From assembly GCA_946699065.1 (NCBI GenBank), contig CAMPDV010000105.1, positions 62,001 to 126,000 of the forward strand: a stretch of DNA of 64,000 bases. The letters are read 5' to 3'. The notes under the pieces are model-generated. The model ran no database searches. It was not told the DNA's origin and was given only the letters and a program-made list of their open reading frames with translations. The stretch is from Loxodes magnus (Eukaryota > Ciliophora > Karyorelictea > Loxodida > Loxodidae). The translations under genes were made by a program, and so were the position numbers. How positions within the stretch are numbered: the stretch's first letter is position 1; every line of letters starts with the position of its first letter. Of the stretch, positions 11,629 to 23,900 are shown piece by piece.

Positions 11629-12695
11629 TTTTGATATTTTTTAATGATTTAAATTGAGTTTCTTATTACTAGATAAATAGTATTATTTTCAAAAACTTAA
11701 AATATTGCAACATAAATTTTATATTTAAATTTTATATTATTTAATAAAAAAAGTTGGAAATTAAATAAAATAAGTGAAACATAAAATTTAATATCCAGAC
11801 TAAATTTTAAAAGCTAAAAGAAATAAATAATTAGAACTAATAAATTTATCAAATATTTAATTAAGCTAATGCTAGAGACTTTTGGAAGAAGATAATACTA
11901 AAATTATATGGATTTCTAAAATAATATATTTTTAATTAATAGAAATAAATATTAAAGAAATAAATGAAAGTAAAGTAAAAACAACTTTAAGAGAGAAAAA
12001 TTAATCAAATTATGTTTACTGTTAAAATAATTAAATTTATATAGAAAATAAAAATAACAAATGATTCATATAATTTAAATAAAAAAATGATCTGAATTAC
12101 TATTTTCAATTATATTTAGAAGTCTTTTTTAAAATAGATAATTTTCTATGGCATGATTAAAATATATCTCCAACAAAAATCACTTTGACAACAAAAAAAA
12201 TTAAAAACTAAAGAGAAGATAAAATAAGAATATCCATTATTTTATATGCAAAGACAAAAAGTTATTTAGCTTTAAATCAAATCTTAGCTATTAAAAATAT
12301 TTGCAAAAGTATTCTAAAACATTTTCAATTGATTTAAAAAACAGTTTTAAAAAGAAAAAGCTGTTATAATTTAAATTATTTATAGTTATATTATTTAAAA
12401 TTAAAATTAATTATTTAATTAAGAATTTTTTATAGAGATAAGATTTCTATTATATTAAATATGATTAAATATATTAAATTGTTTTCTTAGAGCTTTTTTC
12501 ATAATTATTAAATAACTTAATATTTTTAGTTATAGAATTTATTAAATTAAATTAAATTAAATTAAATTAAATTAAATTAAATTAAAATTTAAACTAAAAT
12601 AATTTTTTTTACGTATTTATTTGCCAGAAACATTTTCTTTTATTATAGACGTTAGTAAATAATTAAATTTTTTTTTTTAAATATAATATTTATCT
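11629..12695. other. Divergent-spacer flank upstream of K2, no gene
   Basis: Very AT-rich sequence matched in direct orientation at 46395-47440 and inverted at 36930-37918. It should contain the promoter of K2, but no specific element could be recognised. It includes the AAATT tract at 12539-12586. Confidence 0.5.
12539..12586. repeat. AAATT microsatellite
   Basis: About nine tandem copies of AAATT. The same place in the duplicate (about 47310-47330) and in the inverted copy (about 36990-37012) has only three or four, so the tract changed length after duplication. Confidence 0.85.
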
Positions 12696-13239
12696 TTCAT
12701 ATTTTAATTCTCTTGTTTTCTTCTCATATTTTCTTCTTTCTTTTATGTTTTATATATTTATAGCAATTCAATTCTTCTTGTCATTAGATATTTTGGAATA
12801 TCTTTATTTATAAATCTAAGTACTCCTATTAAAACCTTAAAATTAATTTATTATCCTTGATCATATAGTATAATACGCATTAATTCATAATTTCCAATCT
12901 TTTACGATATTCAATTCCTTATACTAGAATAGTATATATGTGCTCAAATATTTCATTATCTATTCATACAATAAGGATTATCAATAGAATAAGGATCATC
13001 TTTAAGATCATTCCGAAAATTATAGGATTTGGATTTAATATACTAATTATTTTTCATCCAATCTATTTGTTCATTTTTTTGTAATCAATTCGGGGAAATT
13101 GCTAAAGATTATCAAATTACTCAATTATATTCTTGCTTGTTTCATTTTTTAAATGTTTATGTATCAGCATTATAGAAATATTGCTATAGTTTTGCACTAA
13201 CTTATTTTGCAAAATTTTAGACTGGTTTTGTTTTAGTAA

Positions 13240-14001
13240 TTCTGTAGATCAATGGTTATAATATATTTTTTTCATTGTTGCTTCTTCTTTTTTCTTCTTT
13301 TTTAATTCTTTATCCAATAGTTTCTTTATTTCGATTAAAATTTCCAACACTTCCGATAAAATGTTATACGCTTCCACAGCAGAAACATTTCTTTTTGATT
13401 TTAAATTTTTCCTTAATGGGTTTTCTTTTTAGGCTTCGATTTCCATTTTTTATAGCTCCAGTTTCGTTTTATTTTTCTTAAATGTTTACAATTTCTCTTC
13501 TATTTTTCCGAGTCTGTTATCCAGTTCAATCTGTGTCTGAAGCTAATTTTAGGATTAGCTATTTGTACTTTGTGATATGCTTCAAAAGGCGCTTAGCTCT
13601 CTTTCCTAGGAAATGAGTCTTGACTCTATTCCTTCTGCTAGATTAAGTTGTTTTGCTAGTCTCTCATTGTCCTTCCTTAGCTTTTTGACCTCTTCCTGGA
13701 GGTTTAGTACAACTTTAATGAGCTGTTCTATGCTCATCTGGTCAGAAGGGCTAAACTCGAGACCTCCTAGTGCAAAGCAGACTTCGCTTGCTTTTTAGGT
13801 TTCTTCTCCGATATTGGAGTAAGCACATGAACGCTTTTCTGAATCTGTTTCCGTTCTTTATAGTTCTATTTAAATTCCAGGCTGCTAAGATTATTAAGAA
13901 AAGGATTAAGGTTAAGTTTAAGAAGACTGCCCGAGATTTGCTTATGGCTTCCTCTCCTTCTTCGAAGAGGTAGTATAGAAACCCCTATTGAAACCTTCCA
14001 T
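13240..14001 (-). pseudogene. ORF1-type protein O3 (coiled coil, degenerate CCHC)
   Basis: It starts MEGFNRGFYT at 14001, identical in layout to O4 and O6. A Q/S-rich N-terminal region is followed by SIEQLIKVVLNLQEEVKKLR (coiled coil). Near 13390 is a knuckle CFCCGSVQH whose last Cys is Val. A one-base deletion within the SLEFSP region separates N-terminal and coiled-coil frames; O4 and O6 share it, so it predates the duplication. It sits inside the LINE remnant. The base composition is clearly richer in G and C than its surroundings. Confidence 0.65.
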
Positions 14002-14843
14002 TTTTTTATTTAATATTCATGCTTTCTTTATTGATTCAAAATTTCAGTTACTCCTTTTTTAATGCTCCAAAGAACTGAACCTCCTTCATACTCTGCTTTA
14101 GTTAATTTAAATAATCTGCATTAAATTTAAAATATCAAGGAATCACATTCTTATTTTTCAAAAGTTAATAAACAAATTTTTTTAATTGCGCTATATACGT
14201 GAACATATGTTCTTTGCAATGATGATTAAAATTATTCTTCTGATGTTAAATTACTCTTAAATATTTTATTTTTTTTAATGATTAATTATTTAATAATATA
14301 TTTAAATTTCCTTATTACTAATGCTTCTTTAGAAATTAGATGGATTAAGAATTTATAGCATTTATATTTAAGTGCGTTTATGTAAAAATTTTGTCTTTTT
14401 CGTTAATTAATTTCTACGTCTACTTTATAGATTTGGAAAGAAGAATCTGGTCATCTGCCCAACATCTAAGACGCAGCTAACACTTAAATTTTCGCATTTG
14501 AATCCAAATAAAATACTTTTACTTTCCAAATATCTAATTAAAATGTCTAAATACAATAATGCTAAAACTGGTTCATGCAAATTTCCTTACATAACCCCTA
14601 TGTCATAAATCAAAATTCTAGTGTTCATTCCTTCTATATTAAATGAAGAATTTAGGTTTTATAAAGTGACTCTATTACTTTTATAGTGGTAATTTGATTC
14701 TCTTTAGTCGATCAAATAATAGTTTTCTTCTTATTGAGCATAACATTTTTAAACTTCCATCAGTGAAGTGATCAAGTTAGTCATACATTTAGAAAGTTTT
14801 TAATAGTTATTAATAATCTATTATATCATCCAAATTTATTAAT

Positions 14844-15190
14844 ATAATAAATAAATAGGCAGGAGCAATCCTCCAACTGAAACCGATTAAACTTGGTGGT
14901 ATCCCATAGGTAAAGAATCATACAAAAATCTTGGTAGAAGCACAAGAGAAGAGAAGACAGGATCGAAGAGGCATCAAGTAGCATTAATGATGAAGATGCC
15001 AAATACTAAGGTCTCTTAGGGTAACATTCCGATAGCGGCCCTATAGAAGACAAAATCACAAGGGAATGCTAGCACTGTGGAAGACTTCAGCAAGAATTTT
15101 TTTAACTTTTTTAACTTCAAAAATCTCTATTAAGGAGCTGCACACCATTAAGGTGCTATGCGCTCTATAATCTCATTTATTTATTATTAT
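14844..15190 (-). repeat. Type A dispersed repeat, copy A2
   Basis: Full-length, minus orientation, inserted between two halves of the LINE RT. The terminal TTAATAATAATAAATAAAT and ATTTATTTATTATATTAA are inverted repeats. The head stem-loop has GCACCTTAATGGTGTGC-like arms. Confidence 0.75.
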
Positions 15191-15895
15191 TAAGTAATTT
15201 ATCTCTTTTTCATGAATCTCCTTTATGAAGGGTGAATAAACTTTTCAAATAAATCAGATAAATAATCCTTTTTTAAATTATCATATAACTTTAGAATAGC
15301 ATTAATAAGAGAAATAGCTCACCAGTTTTTCCAATCATATTAACTTCCTTTTAAAATATTGGAATAATCACTAATGTATTTAGTTCTTAAGTAATTATTC
15401 CAAGTATTAAGTTTAGAAAAGAGTAAATAATCATTATGAGATCGAGCGTATTTAAGAAATTCTCCTTTGTGTCATCTGAATTAACTTCTATTCCATTTAG
15501 ATCTTCTTTTGTAATTTTTAATATTTCTTCTATAGAATAAAATTAAATTTTTTCTAGAATGAGAATGGATAACTTTTAATTTCTTAAATAATATCTTATA
15601 TTTTGACTGATTTTTAATTACTAAGATTAATATATTATTGAATAAATCTATAATGCTTGCTAAAAAGCTATTCTTCTATGAATCAATAATTTTATTATTG
15701 ATTTCTTAATTAAAGTTGATTTAACTAGCTTTGATAAAATATATAACTAAAAGTAAAAATTTATTAATTTTTAAGCTCTTGTTAAGAAACTTAAACTTTT
15801 TAGTTATTTCATTATAAAATTAAAAATGTATAACTATGAATCGCATATAAATTTACACTTTAAAACAATTAAATAAAATATCTTTTTAATATTGA

Positions 15896-18800
15896 AATAA
15901 TAAAATTTTAAAAAAGCTTCATAAAAATGTAAGAATTTAGGAAATGAGAATTTTTTTGGTCTTAATAAAAAATTGTTAATAAAAAGTCTTTAAGATTTGT
16001 TAGTTGCTTGCTTTTTTATAAGTGATAAATATAATTATTTTTTTAATGAAATTTTTTCGATCATAAAAAATTTATAAATAATAAAATTTTAATTTATAAA
16101 AGTAAGCAAGCGTAATAGACTTAAAGATTTATTATTTGATAAAAAAAGGTTAATTTATATTTAAATCTAAAAAAAGACTTTGTCTTTTAAAAAGAATAAT
16201 TTTCATAAAGATTATTTCGAATTTTTAAATATACTTTTATAAAAACTTATTATTTTACATTTTCTTATTTTAATCATTTATACATTTATGGAGCTTTATG
16301 ATAGTTTTGAAAAAGAATTTTAAACTTTCTATTTTGATAATAATTTTACTAACAAATATTTATAACAAAATCTAATATTTATATAAATCTTTATCTTTCT
16401 CAAATTTACTTTTATTTTAATACCTCTTAAAAATTTTATTTTGAAGCGTTTTACGAAAGTTTTATGATTAAACACGTTTAAATCTTATAAAAATGAAAAA
16501 ATAAAAAGTTTAACAAAATTAGTTTTTAATTTTGTTAAAATTCATTTTTGCGTTTACAGTTTCTTTATACAATATAGTAGTAAAAAAGTAATCATTTTTA
16601 AACGAATTTCTTATTTTGAAAATTGTTGCAATTTTTATTTGCAAAAAGACTTTAACGGCATAAAATATTTTTACGTTAGTATTGTTAATAATGAAGTTTT
16701 AATATTTGATAAGTAATAAGAGTTTATGGATGGTAATTACTCATTTTGATAAAATATCAATATTTTAAATTTACTTAAGTTTAAAGCTATATTTGTATTT
16801 AATTTTATAAATTTGCTAAGGGTAAACTCAAAAAATATCTATTTTGTAAAATATCCAATAAAATTTTAAAAAAGCTTCATAAAAATGTAAGAATTTAGGA
16901 AATGAGAATTTTTTTGGTCTTAATAAAAAATTGTTAATAAAAAGTCTTTAAGATTTGTTAGTTGCTTGCTTTTTTATAAGTGATAAATATAATTATTTTT
17001 TTAATGAAATTTTTTCGATCATAAAAAATTTATAAATAATAAAATTTTAATTTATAAAAGTAAGCAAGCGTAATAGACTTAAAGATTTATTATTTGATAA
17101 AAAAAGGTTAATTTATATTTAAATCTAAAAAAAGACTTTGTCTTTTAAAAAGAATAATTTTCATAAAGATTATTTCGAATTTTTAAATATACTTTTATAA
17201 AAACTTATTATTTTACATTTTCTTATTTTAATCATTTATACATTTATGGAGCTTTATGATAGTTTTGAAAAAGAATTTTAAACTTTCTATTTTGATAATA
17301 ATTTTACTAACAAATATTTATAACAAAATCTAATATTTATATAAATCTTTATCTTTCTCAAATTTACTTTTATTTTAATACCTCTTAAAAATTTTATTTT
17401 GAAGCGTTTTACGAAAGTTTTATGATTAAACACGTTTAAATCTTATAAAAATGAAAAAATAAAAAGTTTAACAAAATTAGTTTTTAATTTTGTTAAAATT
17501 CATTTTTGCGTTTACAGTTTCTTTATACAATATAGTAGTAAAAAAGTAATCATTTTTAAACGAATTTCTTATTTTGAAAATTGTTGCAATTTTTATTTGC
17601 AAAAAGACTTTAACGGCATAAAATATTTTTACGTTAGTATTGTTAATAATGAAGTTTTAATATTTGATAAGTAATAAGAGTTTATGGATGGTAATTACTC
17701 ATTTTGATAAAATATCAATATTTTAAATTTACTTAAGTTTAAAGCTATATTTGTATTTAATTTTATAAATTTGCTAAGGGTAAACTCAAAAAATATCTAT
17801 TTTGTAAAATATCCAATAAAATTTTAAAAAAGCTTCATAAAAATGTAAGAATTTAGGAAATGAGAATTTTTTTGGTCTTAATAAAAAATTGTTAATAAAA
17901 AGTCTTTAAGATTTGTTAGTTGCTTGCTTTTTTATAAGTGATAAATATAATTATTTTTTTAATGAAATTTTTTCGATCATAAAAAATTTATAAATAATAA
18001 AATTTTAATTTATAAAAGTAAGCAAGCGTAATAGACTTAAAGATTTATTATTTGATAAAAAAAGGTTAATTTATATTTAAATCTAAAAAAAGACTTTGTC
18101 TTTTAAAAAGAATAATTTTCATAAAGATTATTTCGAATTTTTAAATATACTTTTATAAAAACTTATTATTTTACATTTTCTTATTTTAATCATTTATACA
18201 TTTATGGAGCTTTATGATAGTTTTGAAAAAGAATTTTAAACTTTCTATTTTGATAATAATTTTACTAACAAATATTTATAACAAAATCTAATATTTATAT
18301 AAATCTTTATCTTTCTCAAATTTACTTTTATTTTAATACCTCTTAAAAATTTTATTTTGAAGCGTTTTACGAAAGTTTTATGATTAAACACGTTTAAATC
18401 TTATAAAAATGAAAAAATAAAAAGTTTAACAAAATTAGTTTTTAATTTTGTTAAAATTCATTTTTGCGTTTACAGTTTCTTTATACAATATAGTAGTAAA
18501 AAAGTAATCATTTTTAAACGAATTTCTTATTTTGAAAATTGTTGCAATTTTTATTTGCAAAAAGACTTTAACGGCATAAAATATTTTTACGTTAGTATTG
18601 TTAATAATGAAGTTTTAATATTTGATAAGTAATAAGAGTTTATGGATGGTAATTACTCATTTTGATAAAATATCAATATTTTAAATTTACTTAAGTTTAA
18701 AGCTATATTTGTATTTAATTTTATAAATTTGCTAAGGGTAAACTCAAAAAATATCTATTTTGTAAAATATCCAATAAAATTTTAAAAAAGCTTCATAAAA

Positions 18801-21053
18801 ATGTAAGAATTTAGGAAATGAGAATTTTTTTGGTCTTAATAAAAAATTGTTAATAAAAAGTCTTTAAGATTTGTTAGTTGCTTGCTTTTTTATAAGTGAT
18901 AAATATAATTATTTTTTTAATGAAATTTTTTCGATCATAAAAAATTTATAAATAATAAAATTTTAATTTATAAAAGTAAGCAAGCGTAATAGACTTAAAG
19001 ATTTATTATTTGATAAAAAAAGGTTAATTTATATTTAAATCTAAAAAAAGACTTTGTCTTTTAAAAAGAATAATTTTCATAAAGATTATTTCGAATTTTT
19101 AAATATACTTTTATAAAAACTTATTATTTTACATTTTCTTATTTTAATCATTTATACATTTATGGAGCTTTATGATAGTTTTGAAAAAGAATTTTAAACT
19201 TTCTATTTTGATAATAATTTTACTAACAAATATTTATAACAAAATCTAATATTTATATAAATCTTTATCTTTCTCAAATTTACTTTTATTTTAATACCTC
19301 TTAAAAATTTTATTTTGAAGCGTTTTACGAAAGTTTTATGATTAAACACGTTTAAATCTTATAAAAATGAAAAAATAAAAAGTTTAACAAAATTAGTTTT
19401 TAATTTTGTTAAAATTCATTTTTGCGTTTACAGTTTCTTTATACAATATAGTAGTAAAAAAGTAATCATTTTTAAACGAATTTCTTATTTTGAAAATTGT
19501 TGCAATTTTTATTTGCAAAAAGACTTTAACGGCATAAAATATTTTTACGTTAGTATTGTTAATAATGAAGTTTTAATATTTGATAAGTAATAAGAGTTTA
19601 TGGATGGTAATTACTCATTTTGATAAAATATCAATATTTTAAATTTACTTAAGTTTAAAGCTATATTTGTATTTAATTTTATAAATTTGCTAAGGGTAAA
19701 CTCAAAAAATATCTATTTTGTAAAATATCCAATAAAATTTTAAAAAAGCTTCATAAAAATGTAAGAATTTAGGAAATGAGAATTTTTTTGGTCTTAATAA
19801 AAAATTGTTAATAAAAAGTCTTTAAGATTTGTTAGTTGCTTGCTTTTTTATAAGTGATAAATATAATTATTTTTTTAATGAAATTTTTTCGATCATAAAA
19901 AATTTATAAATAATAAAATTTTAATTTATAAAAGTAAGCAAGCGTAATAGACTTAAAGATTTATTATTTGATAAAAAAAGGTTAATTTATATTTAAATCT
20001 AAAAAAAGACTTTGTCTTTTAAAAAGAATAATTTTCATAAAGATTATTTCGAATTTTTAAATATACTTTTATAAAAACTTATTATTTTACATTTTCTTAT
20101 TTTAATCATTTATACATTTATGGAGCTTTATGATAGTTTTGAAAAAGAATTTTAAACTTTCTATTTTGATAATAATTTTACTAACAAATATTTATAACAA
20201 AATCTAATATTTATATAAATCTTTATCTTTCTCAAATTTACTTTTATTTTAATACCTCTTAAAAATTTTATTTTGAAGCGTTTTACGAAAGTTTTATGAT
20301 TAAACACGTTTAAATCTTATAAAAATGAAAAAATAAAAAGTTTAACAAAATTAGTTTTTAATTTTGTTAAAATTCATTTTTGCGTTTACAGTTTCTTTAT
20401 ACAATATAGTAGTAAAAAAGTAATCATTTTTAAACGAATTTCTTATTTTGAAAATTGTTGCAATTTTTATTTGCAAAAAGACTTTAACGGCATAAAATAT
20501 TTTTACGTTAGTATTGTTAATAATGAAGTTTTAATATTTGATAAGTAATAAGAGTTTATGGATGGTAATTACTCATTTTGATAAAATATCAATATTTTAA
20601 ATTTACTTAAGTTTAAAGCTATATTTGTATTTAATTTTATAAATTTGCTAAGGGTAAACTCAAAAAATATCTATTTTGTAAAATATCCAATAAAATTTTA
20701 AAAAAGCTTCATAAAAATGTAAGAATTTAGGAAATGAGAATTTTTTTGGTCTTAATAAAAAATTGTTAATAAAAAGTCTTTAAGATTTGTTAGTTGCTTG
20801 CTTTTTTATAAGTGATAAATATAATTATTTTTTTAATGAAATTTTTTCGATCATAAAAAATTTATAAATAATAAAATTTTAATTTATAAAAGTAAGCAAA
20901 CGTAATAGACTTAAAGATTTATTATTTGATAAAAAAAGGTTAATTTATATTTAAATCTAAAAAAAGACTTTGTCTTTTAAAAAGAATAATTTTCATAAAG
21001 ATTATTTCGAATTTTTAAATATACTTTTATAAAAACTTATTATTTTACATTTT
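15896..21053. repeat. 958-bp satellite array, 5.4 units
   Basis: The word AAAAAAGCTTCATAAAAATG recurs with GCTTC at 15916, 16874, 17832, 18790, 19748 and 20706, exactly 958 bp apart each time. Units look identical; the only difference I noticed is AGCAAACG at about 20896 where the others have AGCAAGCG. The sixth unit stops after about 350 bp. The left junction interrupts the divergent spacer at the point equivalent to 51245, where the partner continues to a Kelch gene. The sequence is very AT-rich. A frame of 153 codons per unit (16288-16749 in unit 1) is open under this code but shows no known motif. Confidence 0.95.
15987..16127. other. Imperfect inverted repeat within each satellite unit
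   Basis: Arms TCTTTAAGATTTGTTAG.. (15987-16020) and ..CGTAATAGACTTAAAGA (16094-16127) pair over about 34 bp with mismatches around a loop of roughly 73 bp; GCTTGC pairs with GCAAGC in the centre. A second small palindrome, AAAAGACTTTGTCTTTT, follows about 50 bp later. Both recur every 958 bp. Confidence 0.6.
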
Positions 21054-21185
21054 AAATTTTTTTTTCTGTTGGAATTCTCGAAATAAATGCGTTTTTCGAT
21101 TTTTCGGAACTTTTTTTATCGATTGAAACTCATACAATTTTTGATCTTTAAACTTCTAAAAATCATACAATAAAAAATATTTTTT

Positions 21186-21690
21186 TTTATTCAATCCTCC
21201 AAGGATCTTTAAGACAGACATTATTTAGTTGAGAATTCCCATTGTATATGTGGAATATTTGATTAATTTGATCATATTCTGGAATGCGATTGCTATTTAG
21301 ATATGAGAGAATGGTTAATAGAAAAAATTGGAAAATCCGACATTAGAAAATTAATAACATATGAACAAAATTATATCAATTAATTTCCAAATTAGAATAT
21401 ATTGATCTGCAAATTAAAATTTTCCATAGGATGTTGATTAAAAGAAGATTAGAGTTGTTCGAATTAGAAAAAGACTTATAATAAGAAAATTCTTAGACTA
21501 AGGGTAAAGAAGCAAAAGATAAGGATAAAGATGCAGAGAATGATGAAAATGATGAAAATGAGGATGGAAAAGAAGAACAAGAAGAAAAAGATGAGCAAGT
21601 CGGAGATTAGAAAGAATAAACTGATGACGAAGATGACATATCTGAAAAAAAAGATGAAGTAGAAAGTGTTTGAGTTGAAAAACTTTAAAA
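21186..21690 (+). pseudogene. LINE ORF2 3' end (CCHC-like region and acidic tail)
   Basis: It reads HYLVENSHCICGIFDQFDHI, then LECDCYLDMREWLIEKIGKS and LITYEQNYIN. After one frameshift near 21390 it continues with KIFHRMLIKRRLELFELEKD and an Asp/Glu-rich tail to about 21690. It matches the intact C-terminus at 30 kb, including CxCG..D...H..EC and REW; W is TGG here (21312-21314) and TGA there. All upstream ORF2 sequence is absent, the usual outcome of 5'-truncated LINE insertion or of the satellite junction at 21053. Confidence 0.72.
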
Positions 21691-21784
21691 AAATATTATA
21701 ACATCTTTAATTGAAGGAAGTAATTCCAACAATGAAAATATGTCTCAAGACTCTTTTAGTTAAAAAATTTAAAAAAAAATTTTA

Positions 21785-22333
21785 AAGCTTCTTTTTCACT
21801 CTATTAAACCATTAATCAAATGTCATTACCAAACTCTTAATCTTTGATTTAACTTTCTTTAGTGTTAAAGAAAGATATGTGATATTTCCTTCTTTATCAT
21901 GAATTTTTATGTCATATTTTAGTTTTTTTCCACTGCTATTCAATATTGAAGGAAGTACTAATTAATTTAAAAATGATTTCAGACTTTTATTTTTAGTCCA
22001 TTCCTAAAATTTGATCTTAGTCAAAACTTATAGAAATATTTGCTGTAAATCTTTGATGCTGATACTTTTTTATGTTATTTTGCTATTTCGGAGTCTTTTC
22101 AGCCTCTGTTATAGGACTATGTTGAAATTCACTTAACTATTTGGAAGAGTTTTTGCAAGGGATTTTTATGGATCTTGTTTCTTAATTTTTTAATTTTCTT
22201 CACTCTAATCAGTTTAAGGTCTTAAGAAGCTTGAGATAGTTTAAACCACAAAAAAGAAATGGTTCTGGCTTTCTCTCCAGCTTTAAGAAGGTAATGCAAA
22301 AGCCATTTTTGAAGCCTTTTATTATTTTTTCAT
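21785..22333 (-). pseudogene. ORF1-type gene O9, diverged
   Basis: The opening KGFKNGFCITFLKLERKPEP on the minus strand mirrors MEGFKRGFYTTYKKLERKPE of O1, with the initiator changed to ATA. In a second frame an open stretch from the ATG at 22306 continues for about 170 codons (for example DIKIHDKEGNITYLSLTLKK) with no CCHC. The KIHD.E string resembles fam2, but this is too short to claim homology. I call it a remnant; the alternative is a small, separate gene starting at 22306. Confidence 0.45.
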
Positions 22334-22519
22334 ATCTGCTACAAAAAAATGGTAGTAAATCTTTCGTTTCAGTTTTTGATAGCAGTTATAGTTGAAAAAT
22401 TAAGTGAAATAGTAAATGAATTTTAAAAATATTATTTAATGCAAATTTTTTAGTCTCTATTATAATTTATAAATGCTTACTAAATTAATTTTTATATTTA
22501 AATAAATAATTAATAATAA

Positions 22520-22920
22520 GATTAAAGCGCGTAATATTTCGTAGGCGCGCAGTTCTTTCAATATTAATATTAAAAAAGTGTACTCATACTTCTTGTTATC
22601 ATTCTAGTCATCCAATGAATCATGTCAATTTTTTCAAATAGGGGATTTACTAATTAAAAATTATTCCTGATTCTTGAGGCAAATACTTCAGTCTACTTAA
22701 ATAAAATCCAAATAAGAATTAGTAATTAAGGATATTAGATGGTTTGTTAGTCAAACGTTCATACTGTTAGCGAGAACTCTCAGACAAGATAGGCTAGTCT
22801 TTTCCAGATTGCCCACCCTTCCTCATGGTGACATCTAGAGCGAGATTACTCGCAATGCAATATACACGGCACCAGATTATCAATTTTTTATTCCAATTGC
22901 GGCCGACATACATATTTTAT
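22520..22920 (+). repeat. Type B dispersed repeat, copy B2
   Basis: Full-length, about 400 bp: head AGCGCG...GCGCGCAG, an AATATT repeat, GAATTAGTAATTAAG, GCGAGATTACTCGCAATG, and the distal GCGGCCGACATACATATT. All five type B copies are on the + strand. Confidence 0.75.
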
Positions 22921-23900
22921 ATATTATATAATAATATTATAGAAATTTTATTAACCTTGACTTATAAATATAATAAAATTAAAAGCTTAGTAAAAATTGT
23001 TTTCTTGAAATTTTCCAAATATTTGTAAATAAATTTCCATTTCTTTATAAATATTTTAAAAATTTTTAGCCAAAAATAAAAAAAACTAATAAATAAAAAG
23101 TTGATTTATTTAAAAAAATCAACAAATTTAATAATTACTTTAAATAATAAAAAAATTTAAGAATTAATTATACGAAATCTTTTATAATTTGAAAATATAT
23201 AACTATTATAATTATTTTTTAGATGCTAATATCTAATACCCACTATAATAATATCAATTAATATGTCTTTACTATATTTTCATATAGGTAAGAATTTAAA
23301 AAAAATGTAAATTAATTAAAAATCGCTAGATTAACCTCTAAGCGACTCTTCTTTATTTCATTATAAAGATACTGCTTTTACTTAAGAAAAGTATAGGCAG
23401 GTGCTCGATTCTATTCATACAAAAAAATTGGAACTGTTACAATTAAAATAAGTCAACTAAGTTTAGAATCTACTAAGACAATTATTAAAAAATTCTAGTT
23501 AATAACCATTAAATAAATTCTTCAGGATTTCACTTAAGTAATTAAGTCATTCATTGAAAATGGGACATTAGTTGTAGCGTATTTTAAAAGCAGAAAGATG
23601 TGTTTATAGAACGAAAAATCATATTGCTCATATACTCAATGGAAATATCCAAAATATCTTAAATATCTTCTGATAAATAGTAGATCTTTTGAAAATAGTT
23701 ATGCTAACAAAGATAATTAAATACATTTTTTAGTATTTAAATGAAGAAATCAAGTTAAATTCAACCCATACAAAGCAATGTTCTTTAAAAAAACGATAAA
23801 TAAACTTAATTTCCTGATAGATAGGAAATATGTAATAATAAGACTTGTTTATAAGCCAAATTACAAAATTAAAAATTATAAATTATAAATTATAAACTTA
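22921..23900. other. AT-rich stretch, nothing recognised
   Basis: No motif, repeat match or convincing reading frame on either strand. It may be the 5' flank of the LINE that follows. Confidence 0.5.

Larger units (their letters stand above)
12700..15780 (-). pseudogene. LINE ORF2 remnant in divergent spacer 1, with nested insertions
   Basis: In reading order on the minus strand, RT palm sequence lies at about 15780-15200 (LINAILK-type segment after a W pair), then a type A repeat (15190-14844). RT motif C follows at about 14450-14700, with ADDLILLSKS out of frame with its flank. Next come the ORF1-type insert O3 and a C-terminal region at 13220-12700 related to that of the 30-kb copy (IKSKSYNFRNDLKDD type). 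Frame changes and two insertions make it defective. The same arrangement recurs at 33870-36930 (+) and 47440-51110 (-), so the insertions predate the duplications. Confidence 0.65.
3312..15895. repeat. Segmental duplication, copy 1 (direct partner 37919-51245)
   Basis: From K1 rightward the order and sequence match 37919-51245. In order these are the Kelch gene, a shared 1.5-kb flank, type A repeat, ORF1 remnant, type B repeat, fam2 (minus), Kelch gene (minus) and a LINE spacer with nested ORF1 and type A. Differences include a roughly 200-bp deletion in the type B repeat here, an ORF1-only insertion present only in the partner, and a longer AAATT tract here. The left boundary falls at or inside the Kelch genes, since the upstream flanks of K1 and K4 differ. 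Confidence 0.85.

Noticed and set aside
15896..21053. Regular repeats considered as a CRISPR array
   Set aside because: Units are 958 bp, contiguous and without variable spacers, in a eukaryotic context; this is a satellite.
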